The notes beneath the pieces were generated by a model. That model saw nothing but the letters and a program-made list of their open reading frames with translations, made no database searches and was not told the origin of the DNA. 64,000 bases of DNA from Streptomyces coelicoflavus (lineage in GTDB: Bacteria > Actinomycetota > Actinomycetes > Streptomycetales > Streptomycetaceae). The stretch is taken from the NCBI RefSeq assembly GCF_003112555.1, contig NZ_BEWB01000010.1, forward strand, positions 124,001 through 188,000, given 5' to 3'. The first letter of the stretch is position 1, and each line of letters starts with the position of its first letter. This document shows, one piece after another, positions 51,125 through 61,437 of this stretch. The translations under genes were made by a program, and so were the position numbers.

Positions 51125-51706
51125 ATGCCCTATCTGACCCGCCCGGTCCTCGCCGCCGGCACCCTTTCCCGCACCCCGCAACCCACCCTCCCCTCCGGCG
51201 ACGGGCTGCTGCTGCGCCCGTGGCGCACCGAGGACGCCCCCGCCGTGCACGCGGCCTTCCAGGACCCGGTGATGCACCAGTGGCACGTCCGCGCCGCCGA
51301 CTCCGAGGAGGAGGTGCGGGGCTGGATCAGCGAGTGGCAGCATGCCTGGGAGCAGGAGCGCGGCGTCCAGTGGGCGGTCGCGGACGCGGCGGACGACCGG
51401 CTGCTCGGCCGGGTCGCACTGCGCGAGTGGGTGCTCGGCGAGGGGGTGGCCGAGGTCGCCTACTGGACGACGGCGGGTGCCCGTGGCCGCGGCGTCGCCG
51501 CACGGGCCACGCGGACCCTCGCCCACTGGGCCCTGGACGAGATCGGCTTCCAGCGCCTGGAACTCCTGCACGCCGTGGCCAACGAGGCCTCGTGCCGGGT
51601 CGCTCAGAAGACCGGCTTCGCCCTGGAGGGCACCAAGCGCCGTGCCGTGCTCCACCCCGACGGCTGGCACGACATGCACCTGCACGCGCGCGTGCGCGGC
51701 GACTGA
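51125..51706 (+). CDS. GNAT acetyltransferase, RimJ/RimL type
   Basis: The 193-residue protein shows RimJ/RimL-like GNAT motifs: 'LLLRPWRTEDAPAVHAAFQD', the acetyl-CoA loop 'VAYWTTAGARGRGVAARATR' and 'RLELLHAVANEASCRVAQKT' followed by 'GFALEGTKRRAV'. It could acetylate a protein N-terminus, an aminoglycoside-like compound or a small amine. The ATG at 51125 is preferred to the in-frame ATG at 51116, because GGCAGG has workable spacing only to the former. Confidence 0.88.
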   Translation: MPYLTRPVLAAGTLSRTPQPTLPSGDGLLLRPWRTEDAPAVHAAFQDPVMHQWHVRAADSEEEVRGWISEWQHAWEQERGVQWAVADAADDRLLGRVALREWVLGEGVAEVAYWTTAGARGRGVAARATRTLAHWALDEIGFQRLELLHAVANEASCRVAQKTGFALEGTKRRAVLHPDGWHDMHLHARVRGD

Positions 51707-51716
51707 CCCGGAGGCG

Positions 51717-52559
51717 TTACGCCGCCGTGGGGCCCTCCTGCTCGGCCTCGACGCGGGCGTTCCACTCGCGCTTGGAGGCCTGCCAGCCGTCCTCGTTGTG
51801 GCCGAGCCGCCAGTAGCCGGAGATCGACAGGTCCTCGCGGGGGATCTCGCGCTCCACGCGCAGGTACCGGCGCAGTTCCTTCACGCAGGCAGCCTCGCCG
51901 TGGACGAACGCGTGCAGCCTGCCCTCGGGGAACTCCAGCGCGCGCACGGCCTCGACCAGGGCCTGCCCGACCGGGCGTCCCGCGCGGTGCAGCCAGACGA
52001 CGTCCACGTCGGAGTCGATCTTCTGCTCCTCCTCGGGCCCCTCGACCTCGACGAAGGCGAACGCGCGGGCGCCGTCGGGCAGCGCCTCCAGGGAGCGGGC
52101 GATCGCGGGCAGCGCGCTCTCGTCACCGGCGAGCAGGTGCCAGTCGGCGGCGGGGTCGGGGGCGTAGGCGCCGCCGGGGCCCATGAAGTGGATCGTCTCG
52201 CCCGGCCGCACCCGCTTCGCCCAGGGCCCGGCGAGCCCCTCGTCGCCGTGGACGACGAAGTCCAGCGTCATCTCCCGGTGCTCGGCGTCCCAGTGGCGGA
52301 CGGTGTACGTCCGGGTCACCGGCCACTGCTCGCGGGGAAAGTCCTCGCGGATCCGCTCCATGTCGAAGGGCTCCGGGTAGGTCGCGCCCCCGGCGGGGAA
52401 GAGCAGCTTCACGTAGTGGTCGGTGCAGGTGTCCGCCGAGAACGCGGCCAGTCCCTCGCCGCCGAGCACCACACGCTGCATGTGCGGGGTCAGCCGCTCG
52501 GTGCGGACGACCTGCGCGGTGTGCGGCTTGCGCGGCTTGCGTGCCGGACGGTCTGCCAT
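51717..52559 (-). CDS. Siderophore-interacting protein (ViuB-like flavoprotein reductase)
   Basis: The 280-residue protein has the SIP FAD-binding domain ('AQVVRTERLTPHMQRVVLGG', 'PVTRTYTVRHWDAEHREMTL', 'FMGPGGAYAPDPAADWHLLA') and the C-terminal NAD(P)H region ('LHAFVHGEAACVKELRRYLR', 'ISGYWRLGHNEDGW'). It reduces ferric siderophores to release iron in the cytosol. An iron box 37 bases upstream implies repression by iron. Convergent with the acetyltransferase. Confidence 0.95.
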   Translation of the reverse strand: MADRPARKPRKPHTAQVVRTERLTPHMQRVVLGGEGLAAFSADTCTDHYVKLLFPAGGATYPEPFDMERIREDFPREQWPVTRTYTVRHWDAEHREMTLDFVVHGDEGLAGPWAKRVRPGETIHFMGPGGAYAPDPAADWHLLAGDESALPAIARSLEALPDGARAFAFVEVEGPEEEQKIDSDVDVVWLHRAGRPVGQALVEAVRALEFPEGRLHAFVHGEAACVKELRRYLRVEREIPREDLSISGYWRLGHNEDGWQASKREWNARVEAEQEGPTAA

Positions 52560-52595
52560 GACGGCCTCCCTGTTCCCTGCGTGCGATTCCCCGAG

Positions 52596-52614
52596 TTAGG
52601 TATGCCTAAGCTAG
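52596..52614 (-). promoter_or_regulatory. Iron box (DmdR/IdeR-type operator)
   Basis: TTAGGTATGCCTAAGCTAG matches 14 of 19 positions of the actinobacterial iron box TTAGGTTAGGCTAACCTAA and lies directly upstream of the siderophore-interacting protein gene. Confidence 0.75.
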
Positions 52615-52664
52615 CATCCCGGTCCTGCGCGACGCTCGAGGAACGGGTGCCCACGCCGCACGGT

Positions 52665-53585
52665 TCAGACGGTGAGCGTGGTCAGCAGCCGTTGCAGTGA
52701 TCCGCCGAGCCCCCAGCGGGCGGCCAGCGCGTCCAGTGCCCCGGGGTCGCGCGGGCCGCGGGGCAGCGCGGTGCCGGTGCCCGGCAGCGGGACGTCGCCC
52801 GCCACCCGTACGACCTTCGGGGCGACCTCGAGATACGGTCCGGCCTCGGTGAGCCGCTTGCGCTGCGAGGGCGTGAGCTTCGCCTTCGGGTCGTCGACGG
52901 CGGCCCGGATCCCGGCCAGGTCACCGAACTCGGCGAGCAGCTTGGCGGCCGTCTTCTCGCCGATGCCGGGCACGCCGGGCAGGCCGTCGCTGGGGTCGCC
53001 CCGCAGCAGCGCCAGATCGGCGTAGCCGCTCCCGTCGACGCCGTACTTCTCGCGCAGCGCGGCCTCGTCGACGAGGTTGAGCGTGCCGACGCCCTTGACC
53101 GGGTAGAGCACGCGCACCCCGCGGGCGTCGTCGACGAGCTGGTAGAGGTCCCGGTCGCCGGTGACGATGTCGACCGGGCCGGTGGCCCGCGCGGTGTAGG
53201 TGCCGATGACGTCGTCCGCCTCGTACCCGGGCACGCCCACGCGGGCGATGCCCAGCGCGTCGAGTACGGACTCGATGACCGGCACCTGCGGGGACAGCGT
53301 GTCGGGCACCTCCTCCTCGTCGGGGCCCGCCGGACGCTCCTCGGCCACCCGGTGCGCCTTGTAGGAGGGGATCAGCTCCACCCGCCAGTGCGGGCGCCAG
53401 TCGGCGTCCATGCAGGCCACCAGGTGGTCGGGGCGGTGGTCCTTCACCAGGCGGTCGATGAAGTCCAGCAGGCCGCGCACGGCGTTCACCGGCGTGCCGT
53501 CGGGCGCCTTCACCGAGTCCGGTACACCGAAGTAGGCGCGGAAGTAGAGGGAAGCGGTGTCGAGAAGCATCAGTCGTCCGGTCAC
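52665..53585 (-). CDS. Stand-alone 5'-3' exonuclease (PolI N-domain type)
   Basis: The 306-residue protein is a FEN/PolI-type nuclease without a polymerase: 'LMLLDTASLYFRAYFG', 'LVACMDADWRPHWR', 'GVPGYEADDVIGTY', 'IVTGDRDLYQLVDD' supply the metal-binding acids, and 'GDPSDGLPGVPGIGEKTAAK' is the helix-three-turn-helix DNA-binding motif. It probably removes RNA primers or flaps. The GTG at 53585 (VTGRLMLLDT) is chosen; TTG 53594 and ATG 53570 are alternatives without better signals. Confidence 0.92.
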   Translation of the reverse strand: MTGRLMLLDTASLYFRAYFGVPDSVKAPDGTPVNAVRGLLDFIDRLVKDHRPDHLVACMDADWRPHWRVELIPSYKAHRVAEERPAGPDEEEVPDTLSPQVPVIESVLDALGIARVGVPGYEADDVIGTYTARATGPVDIVTGDRDLYQLVDDARGVRVLYPVKGVGTLNLVDEAALREKYGVDGSGYADLALLRGDPSDGLPGVPGIGEKTAAKLLAEFGDLAGIRAAVDDPKAKLTPSQRKRLTEAGPYLEVAPKVVRVAGDVPLPGTGTALPRGPRDPGALDALAARWGLGGSLQRLLTTLTV

Positions 53586-53699
53586 GCCTCGCAATCATGC
53601 CGCAGGTCGTGTGCGCGGACGGGGGAGGGCGTGTGAACTGGCTCACTTGAATGTTTGGCGCATAAGCATCGGGGCAGGCGCGCAGCCGGGCCGAAGCTG

Positions 53700-53714
53700 G
53701 TTGATGCATTCAAC
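53700..53714. promoter_or_regulatory. Inverted repeat upstream of the glycine-betaine transporter
   Basis: GTTGATGCATTCAAC has GTTGA/TCAAC arms around five bases, about 50 bases before the proV start, near other TTGAAT and GCAT elements. Candidate operator. Confidence 0.35.
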
Positions 53715-53764
53715 TGTTAGGGGAGCTTTGGGCCCTGCCCCTGCCCCCGACCCAAGAGGTAAGC

Positions 53765-54895
53765 GTGTCAGCCAGACTAGAGGCCGAGAACCTGTACAAG
53801 GTCTTCGGCAGGAAACCGGACCAGGCGGTCGAACGACTGCGCCAGGGGGACGTCCGCAAGAACCAGGGAGAGGTCCGGGAGGACCAGAAGGACATCCGCG
53901 AGGAACTGCGCGCCGACGGCACCACCGCCGCCGTCATCGACGCGTCCTTCACCGTGGAGCCCGGCGAGATCTTCGTGGTCATGGGGCTGTCCGGATCAGG
54001 CAAGTCCACGCTGCTGCGCATGCTCAACGGTCTGTCGGAGCCGACCGCCGGGCACGTCCGCTTCGGGGGCCAGGACCTCACCGAGCTCAGCGACCGCGAG
54101 CTGCGCATGGTCCGTTCCATGAAGATCAGCATGGTCTTCCAGCACTTCGCGCTCTTCCCCCACCGCAGCGTCCGTGACAACGCTGCCTACGGACTTGAAG
54201 TGCAGGGCGTGCCCCGCGCCGAGCGCGAACGCCGCGCCGACGAGGCGCTCGCCCTGTGCGGCCTGGCCGGCTGGGAGAAGTCCTGGCCGGACGAGCTGTC
54301 CGGCGGCATGCAGCAGCGTGTCGGCCTGGCCCGCGCGCTCGCCACCGACGCCGACCTGCTGCTGATGGACGAGTCCTTCAGCGCCCTCGACCCGCTGATC
54401 CGCCGCGACATGCAGGACCAGCTGCTCGACCTCCAGAAGACCCTGAAGAAGACCATCGTCTTCATCACCCACGACCTCAACGAGGCCATGCGCCTGGGCG
54501 ACCGCATCGCCGTCATGCGGGACGGCCGGATCGTGCAGATAGGCACCGCGCAGGACATCCTGATACGTCCCGCCAACGACTACGTCGCCTCCTTCACCAA
54601 GGACGTCGACCGCTCCCGCGTGCTGACCGCCGGAGCCGTCATGGAGACCGACGTGCGCGGCGACGAGGCCGACTGCGACTGCGAGACCGCCACGCCCGAC
54701 ACGCCGTTCTCGGAGCTGTGCGCCATCAGCGCCCGCGTGCCCCACGCGGTGGCCGTGCTCGACGGCGAGCGCCGGCTCGTCGGCGTCGTCCCGGCCCAGC
54801 GCCTCATCGGCTTCCTCGGCGACGAGGACGTCGAACCCGGCGTCTGCCAGTCCCCGCGGGACAAGGGCGGCAAGAAGGTGATCAGCCGTGCCTAG
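53765..54895 (+). CDS. proV: Glycine betaine/proline ABC transporter ATPase ProV/OpuAA
   Basis: The 376-residue ATPase has Walker A 'MGLSGSGKSTLLRMLNGL', Q-loop 'MVFQHFALFPHRSV', signature 'LSGGMQQRVGLARALA', Walker B 'LLLMDESFSALDPL' and H-loop 'FITHDLNEAM'. A charged insertion sits between 'YKVFGRKPDQA' and the ATP site. The C-terminal part is CBS-like and short. It energises osmoprotectant uptake and may sense ionic strength. Its end overlaps the permease gene by 8 bases. Confidence 0.95.
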   Translation: MSARLEAENLYKVFGRKPDQAVERLRQGDVRKNQGEVREDQKDIREELRADGTTAAVIDASFTVEPGEIFVVMGLSGSGKSTLLRMLNGLSEPTAGHVRFGGQDLTELSDRELRMVRSMKISMVFQHFALFPHRSVRDNAAYGLEVQGVPRAERERRADEALALCGLAGWEKSWPDELSGGMQQRVGLARALATDADLLLMDESFSALDPLIRRDMQDQLLDLQKTLKKTIVFITHDLNEAMRLGDRIAVMRDGRIVQIGTAQDILIRPANDYVASFTKDVDRSRVLTAGAVMETDVRGDEADCDCETATPDTPFSELCAISARVPHAVAVLDGERRLVGVVPAQRLIGFLGDEDVEPGVCQSPRDKGGKKVISRA

Positions 54896-57506
54896 GATCC
54901 CCCTCGGCGACTGGGTCAACAGCAGCGTCGACTGGCTGCTCGACAACGTCTCCTGGCTCTTCACCTTCCTCAAGGACATCTTCACCGGCGCCTACGACGG
55001 CATCAACGCCGTCCTCCAGGCCCCCGAGCCGCTGCTGCTCGCCGGTATCTTCGCCGTGATCGCCTTCTGGCTGCGCGGCACCTTCGCGGGCATCCTCTCC
55101 TTCGCCGGGTTCGCCTTCATCGACTCCCTCGAACTGTGGGAGAACGCGATGGTCACCCTGGCGCTCCTGCTGGTCGCCACGATCATCGCCCTGGTCGTCG
55201 CGGTGCCGGTGGGCATCTGGGCGGCCCGCTCGGACCGGGTGAGCGCGTTCGTGCGGCCGGTCCTGGACTTCATGCAGACGCTGCCCGCGATGATCTACCT
55301 GATCCCCGCGATCCTGTTCTTCGGGACCGGCTCCGCCCCGGGCATCGTGGCCACCCTGATCTTCGCGCTCGCCCCCGGCGTCCGCATGACCGAGCTGGGC
55401 ATCCGCCAGGTCGACAAGGAACTGGTCGAGGCCGCCGAGGCGTTCGGCACCACGCCCCGCAACACGCTGCTGCGCGTCCAGCTCCCGCTGGCGCTGCCCA
55501 CGGTGATGGCGGGCGTCAACCAGGTCATCATGCTCGGCCTGTCCATGGCCGCGATCGCCGGCATGGTCGGCACCGGCGGCCTCGGCGGCGACGTCATGGA
55601 GTCCATCGGGCAGCTCAACGTCGGCCTCGGCGCCGAGGCCGGTCTCGCCATCGTGATCCTGGCGATCTACCTCGACCGCATGACCAGCGCGCTCGGCACC
55701 CACGTCTCCCCGCTGGGCCGCCGCGCCGCCGCCAAGGCACGCGCCGCCAAGGGCCTGAAGATCTGGTCCTACCGCCCCCAGCCGCAGGTCGCCGTGATCG
55801 GCATCGTGATCCTCGGCCTGGTGGCCGGCGGCATGGGCATGTTCGGCGGCAACTCCGACGACGTCGACACGGCCGGCGGCGGCAAGAACGTCGGCAACGG
55901 CAAGAAGGTCTCCATCGGCTACATCCCCTGGGACGAGGGCGTCGCCTCCACGTTCCTGTGGAGGGAGATCCTCGAACAGCGCGGCTTCGAGGTCGAGGCC
56001 AAGCAGTTCGAGGCCGGCCCGCTCTACACCGCGCTCGCCCAGGGCAACATCGACTTCCAGACCGACTCGTGGCTGCCCACCACCCACGAGCAGTACTGGA
56101 AGAAGTACGGCAAGCAGCTCGAGGACCTCGGCTCCTGGTACGACGAGACCTCGCTGGAGCTGACCGTCCCGGCGTACATGAAGGACGTCGACTCCCTCGA
56201 GGACCTCAAGGGCAAGGCCGACCTCTTCGGCGGCAAGATCACCGGCATCGAGCCCAGCGCCGGTGAGATGAACCTGCTCAAGAGCAAGATCCTCAAGGAG
56301 TACGGCCTCGACAAGGAGTACAAGGTCGTCGACAGCTCCACGCCGGCGATGCTGGCCGAGCTGAAGCGGGCCTACAGCAAGAAGGAACCGATCGTCGTCA
56401 CCCTGTGGTCCCCGCACTGGGCGTACAACGACTACGACCTGAAGAAGCTGAAGGACCCCAAGGGCGCCTGGGGCAAGGGCGACGGCGTGCACACGCTGTC
56501 CCGCAAGGGCTTCTCGGACGACAACCCCGTCGTCACCCAGTGGCTCAAGGACTTCTCCATGACGGAGAAGCAGCTCACCAGCCTCGAGGCCGAGATCAAC
56601 AAGGCCGGCAAGGGGCAGCAGCAGGACGCCGTCCGCACCTGGCTCAAGGCCAACCCGGGTGTCGTCGACAAGCTCGCCCCGGTCGAGAACGCCTCCGGCG
56701 GCACCCCCGCCGAGGCCGAGCGCGCCCTCGACGTGGCCTGGTTCCCGTGGGAGGAGGACGTCGCCGTCACCTACCTGTGGAAGAACGTCCTCGAGCGCCG
56801 CGGCTACAAGATGAACCTGAAGCAGATGGACGTCGGCCCGGTCTACACCGGCCTGGCCTCCGGCGGCATCGACCTCAACTTCGACGCCTGGCTGCCCTAC
56901 GCCCAGAGCAACTACTGGAACAAGCACAAGGACAACCTCGTCGACCTGGGCACCTGGTACGAGCCGACCTCCCTGGAGATCGCCGTCCCCTCGTACGTGA
57001 AGGACGTCAAGTCCCTCGCGGACCTCAAGGGCAAGAGCGACCTCTTCGACGGGAGGATCATCGGCATCGAGCCCGGCACCGGTGAGATGCAGCTGCTGAA
57101 GAACGAGGTCCTGCCGGGCTACGGCCTCGAGGACGAGTACAAGGTCGTCGACGGCTCCACGCCCGCCATGCTGGCCGAGCTCAAGCGCGCCCTCGCCAAG
57201 AAGGAGCCGGTCGCGGTCACCCTGTGGTCGCCGCACTGGGCCTACAGCGACTACGAGCTGACCAAGCTGAAGGACCCGAAGAAGGCCTTCGGCGAGGGCA
57301 ACACGATCCGCACCATCTCCAGCAAGAAGTTCCCCGAGCAGTACCCGCAGCTCACGAAGTGGATCAAGAACTTCAAGATGAGCGAGGACGAGCTGGGCAG
57401 CCTGGAGGCTGAGATCAAGGACCGCGGTCAGGGCCACGAGGAGGAAGCAGTCGCGGCCTGGCTGAAGGAGCACCCGGACATGGTCGGCCGGATGACCCCG
57501 CAGTAG
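54888..57506 (+). CDS. proW: Betaine transporter permease fused to two tandem substrate-binding domains
   Basis: The 872-residue protein begins with an OpuAB/ProW permease (about 1-285; coupling region 'EAAEAFGTTPRNTLLRVQLP'), a further membrane helix near residue 310, then two OpuAC-type binding domains, about 340-600 and 615-872. Each has the aromatic betaine-cage motifs: 'IPWDEGVASTFLW', 'DSWLPTTHEQYW' and 'WSPHWAYNDYDL' in the first; 'FPWEEDVAVTYLW', 'DAWLPYAQSNYW' and 'WSPHWAYSDYEL' in the second. A dimeric permease would therefore carry four receptors. The GTG overlaps proV by 8 bases. A strong terminator follows. Confidence 0.93.
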   Translation: MPRIPLGDWVNSSVDWLLDNVSWLFTFLKDIFTGAYDGINAVLQAPEPLLLAGIFAVIAFWLRGTFAGILSFAGFAFIDSLELWENAMVTLALLLVATIIALVVAVPVGIWAARSDRVSAFVRPVLDFMQTLPAMIYLIPAILFFGTGSAPGIVATLIFALAPGVRMTELGIRQVDKELVEAAEAFGTTPRNTLLRVQLPLALPTVMAGVNQVIMLGLSMAAIAGMVGTGGLGGDVMESIGQLNVGLGAEAGLAIVILAIYLDRMTSALGTHVSPLGRRAAAKARAAKGLKIWSYRPQPQVAVIGIVILGLVAGGMGMFGGNSDDVDTAGGGKNVGNGKKVSIGYIPWDEGVASTFLWREILEQRGFEVEAKQFEAGPLYTALAQGNIDFQTDSWLPTTHEQYWKKYGKQLEDLGSWYDETSLELTVPAYMKDVDSLEDLKGKADLFGGKITGIEPSAGEMNLLKSKILKEYGLDKEYKVVDSSTPAMLAELKRAYSKKEPIVVTLWSPHWAYNDYDLKKLKDPKGAWGKGDGVHTLSRKGFSDDNPVVTQWLKDFSMTEKQLTSLEAEINKAGKGQQQDAVRTWLKANPGVVDKLAPVENASGGTPAEAERALDVAWFPWEEDVAVTYLWKNVLERRGYKMNLKQMDVGPVYTGLASGGIDLNFDAWLPYAQSNYWNKHKDNLVDLGTWYEPTSLEIAVPSYVKDVKSLADLKGKSDLFDGRIIGIEPGTGEMQLLKNEVLPGYGLEDEYKVVDGSTPAMLAELKRALAKKEPVAVTLWSPHWAYSDYELTKLKDPKKAFGEGNTIRTISSKKFPEQYPQLTKWIKNFKMSEDELGSLEAEIKDRGQGHEEEAVAAWLKEHPDMVGRMTPQ

Positions 57507-57913
57507 CGCGCACTCCGCGACGGTCACCCGAGGGGCGGGTCCGGCGGCATCTCCCCGAGACGCCGCCGGACCCGCCCCTCGGGCCGTTCCCGGCCCGGAC
57601 ACGGTAGGAATTCGGCCAACCACGGAGCGCCAACCCCCGGCCTGAGCAGCCCCCGACCGGAGCGCGAGCGGCAGGCGGGAACATGGAAGGCGGCCCACGC
57701 CTTGAACGGGTAGGGCGTGCGCGACGGCGCGCGGACCGGCCCGTCGATGGCGAGAACTGTGAGGTCGCGGCCACCGCACCGTGACATCGATGTGACGGCC
57801 GCATGAAACGGTTTGCCGAACATGCGTAGGGTGCAGAGAACTCATCAGGAGGACGGCGCCCCGCACGGGACGCGGTGACGGTACGACGACGGGTGAAGGA
57901 GGGAGCCGGAGCG
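57507..57913. other. Intergenic region upstream of the XRE-cupin regulator
   Basis: After the terminator at 57527-57583, about 330 bases contain one plausible promoter, TGAAAC (57804-57809), 17 bases, TAGGGT (57827-57832), before the regulator gene. Nothing else is seen. Confidence 0.45.
57527..57583 (+). terminator. Terminator of the betaine transporter operon, perfect 22-bp stem
   Basis: Arms 57527-57548 and 57562-57583 are perfectly complementary with a 13-base loop, 20 bases past the stop. Confidence 0.88.
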
Positions 57914-58483
57914 ATGGGCGACCACAAAGATCAGCACCTCCGGGTGGGCGCGGCCGTACGGCGGCGGCGCCGCGACCTCGAACTCACCCTCGCCGTGGTG
58001 GCCGAGCGCAGCGGCCTGTCCGTGCCCTTCCTGAGCCAGATCGAGAACGACCGGGCGCGGCCCAGCCAGACCTCCCTGGAGAAGGTGGCCGACGCCCTGC
58101 GCACCACCGCCGTGGAGCTGCTCGCCGCCGCCGACCCCGCGTGCAGCGTCGACGTGGTCCGCGCCGAGGACCCCGACCCCGAGCTGGCGCCCAGGGTGCG
58201 TTCCCTGGTGCGCGGGCACCACCAGATGCACGCCTCCGAGTTCACCGGCGACCACGACGCCGGCCGGGAACTGCAGTACCGCAACGACCAGTTGATGTAC
58301 GTCACCGAGGGCGCCGTGGAGATCGAGGCCGAGGGCCGCGCCTACCGGCTCGGACGGGGCGACACCCTGTACCTCACCGGCGGGGTGCGGCACCGCTGGC
58401 GGGCCACGGTGCCCGACACCCGGCTGATCGTCGTCGCCGTCGCCGAGCACATCGAGGCGGTCCGGGAAGGGCCCCGCCGGTGA
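57914..58483 (+). CDS. XRE-family regulator with C-terminal cupin domain
   Basis: The 189-residue protein has an XRE helix-turn-helix ('LRVGAAVRRRRRDLELTLAV', 'VAERSGLSVPFLSQIENDRA') and a cupin sensor domain ('ELQYRNDQLMYVTEGAVEIE', 'LGRGDTLYLTGGVRHRWRAT'). Such regulators often control transport or catabolism of polyamines, amino acids or betaine. Here it lies downstream of the betaine transporter and upstream of a metal-receptor-like gene. The ATG at 57914 has GGAG upstream. Confidence 0.88.
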   Translation: MGDHKDQHLRVGAAVRRRRRDLELTLAVVAERSGLSVPFLSQIENDRARPSQTSLEKVADALRTTAVELLAAADPACSVDVVRAEDPDPELAPRVRSLVRGHHQMHASEFTGDHDAGRELQYRNDQLMYVTEGAVEIEAEGRAYRLGRGDTLYLTGGVRHRWRATVPDTRLIVVAVAEHIEAVREGPRR

Positions 58484-59139
58484 GGGCGCCCCGGTGAGGG
58501 TGGTCTCGCTGGTGCCGTCGCTGACCGAGGCGGTGGCGCGTACGGTGCCCGGCGCCCTGGTCGGCGCGACCGACTGGTGCACCCACCCGGCCGGTCTCGA
58601 CGTCGTACGCGTGGGCGGCACCAAGAACCCGAAGACCGACCGGATCCTCTCCCTGGCCCCCGACCTGGTGATCGCCAACGAGGAGGAGAACCGCGCCCCC
58701 GACCTCGACGCCCTGCGCGCGGCGGGCGCCGAGGTGCTCGTGACCGAGGTGCGCACCGTTCCGCAGGCCTTCACCGAGCTGGACCGGACGCTCACCGCCT
58801 GCGGCGCGCCCTCCCGGCCCCTCTGGCTGGACGAGGCGGAGGCCGCCTGGACCGGCCCGCCCGCCTTGGAGCGGCGTGCCACGGCCGTCGTGCCGATCTG
58901 GCGCAGGCCCTGGATGGTGCTGGGCCGCGACACCTTCGCGGGCGACGTCCTGGCCCGCCTCGGCGTCGACCACCTGTACGCCGCGCACTCCGAGCGCTAC
59001 CCGAGGATCCCGGTGGACGAGCTGAGGGCGGCCCGCCCGGACGTCGTGGTCCTGCCGGACGAGCCGTACCGCTTCACCGCCGACGACGGCCCCGAGGCCT
59101 TCCCCGGCCTGCCCTGCGCCCTCGTCGACGGGCGGTACC

Positions 59140-60321
<1,182 letters not shown>

Positions 60322-60379
60322 GACTCCACGGTCCCGGCCGGGGAAACCCCTGACCAGGGACCACATTCCTATGAGGGCA

Positions 60380-60391
60380 TAAGCTGGGGTT
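60380..60391 (+). promoter_or_regulatory. -10 hexamer of a putative leaderless LysR promoter
   Basis: TAAGCT followed by six bases and the ATG at 60392. The 70-base divergent region also faces the TDT gene, so a LysR operator is expected here. Confidence 0.45.
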
Positions 60392-61390
60392 ATGAGCAGG
60401 AGCGCGGGGAACGGGGCGGAGAGCGGCTCGGGCGGCGGCAGCGTGGGCGGCGTGGGCGCCACGCAGGGCGCGCGCGACGACCGGGGACGGTCCCTGACGG
60501 GCTCGCTGGCGCACCGGGTGCCCGACCTCGGGGCGATGGAGCTGCTGCTGGCGGTGGCGCGTCTGGGCAGCCTCGGCGGTGCGGCGCGTGAACTGGGCAT
60601 CACCCAGCCGGCCGCCAGCAGCCGCATCCGCTCGATGGAACGGCAGCTGGGCGTCGCCCTGGTGGACCGCTCTCCGCGCGGCTCCCGGCTCACCGACGCC
60701 GGCGCGCTGGTCACGGACTGGGCGCGGCGGATCGTGGAGGCCGCCGAGGCGTTCGACGCGGGTGCGCAGGCACTGCGGGACCGGCGGGACTCGCGGCTCC
60801 GGGTCGCCGCGAGCATGACGATCGCCGAGTACCTGTTGCCGGGCTGGCTGGTCGCGCTGCGCGCCCAGTTGCCGGACACCGCGGTGTCCCTGCTCGCGGG
60901 CAACTCGGCGGCGGTCGCGGAACGCCTGCTGGCCGACGACGCCGACCTCGGCTTCGTCGAGGGGGTGAGCGTGCCGACCGGCCTCGACTCCGCGGTCATC
61001 GGCCACGACCGGCTCATCGTCGTCACCGCGCCGGGCCACCCCTGGGCCCGCCGCAGGCATCCGCTGGCGGCGGCGGAGCTGGCGGCGACCCCGCTGATCC
61101 TGCGCGAGGAGGGCTCGGGCACCCGGCAGGTCCTGGACGCGGCGCTGGGCGGTCTGGCCCGCCCGCTGATCGAACTGTCCTCGACCACGGCGGTGAAGGC
61201 GGCCGCGGTGGGCGGCGCCGGGCCCTCCGTCCTCAGCGAACTGGCCGTCGGCGAGGAACTGACCACCCGGCGCCTGGTGCGCGTCCCCGTGGCGGACGTC
61301 GTCCTGGCCCGCGACCTGCGAGCGGTCTGGCCCACCGGCCACCGCCCCACGGGCCCGGCCCGCCGGCTGCTGTCCCTGACCAGGGCGTAG
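60392..61390 (+). CDS. LysR-family transcriptional regulator
   Basis: The 332-residue protein has a 45-residue Gly/Ser-rich N-terminal extension, then a LysR helix-turn-helix ('AMELLLAVARLGSLGGAARE', 'LGITQPAASSRIRSMERQLG') and a substrate-binding effector domain ('LRVAASMTIAEYLLPGWLVA', 'LIVVTAPGHPWARRRHPLA'). It is similar to CysL/CbbR-type regulators. Divergent from the TDT transporter, which it probably controls. The true start may be later (60536, MELLLAV), but the leaderless hexamer favours 60392. Confidence 0.88.
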   Translation: MSRSAGNGAESGSGGGSVGGVGATQGARDDRGRSLTGSLAHRVPDLGAMELLLAVARLGSLGGAARELGITQPAASSRIRSMERQLGVALVDRSPRGSRLTDAGALVTDWARRIVEAAEAFDAGAQALRDRRDSRLRVAASMTIAEYLLPGWLVALRAQLPDTAVSLLAGNSAAVAERLLADDADLGFVEGVSVPTGLDSAVIGHDRLIVVTAPGHPWARRRHPLAAAELAATPLILREEGSGTRQVLDAALGGLARPLIELSSTTAVKAAAVGGAGPSVLSELAVGEELTTRRLVRVPVADVVLARDLRAVWPTGHRPTGPARRLLSLTRA

Positions 61391-61437
61391 GCGCGGCGCT
61401 CCGGCCAGTGCGCCAGGCATGCCGGCGTGAGCCCGGT

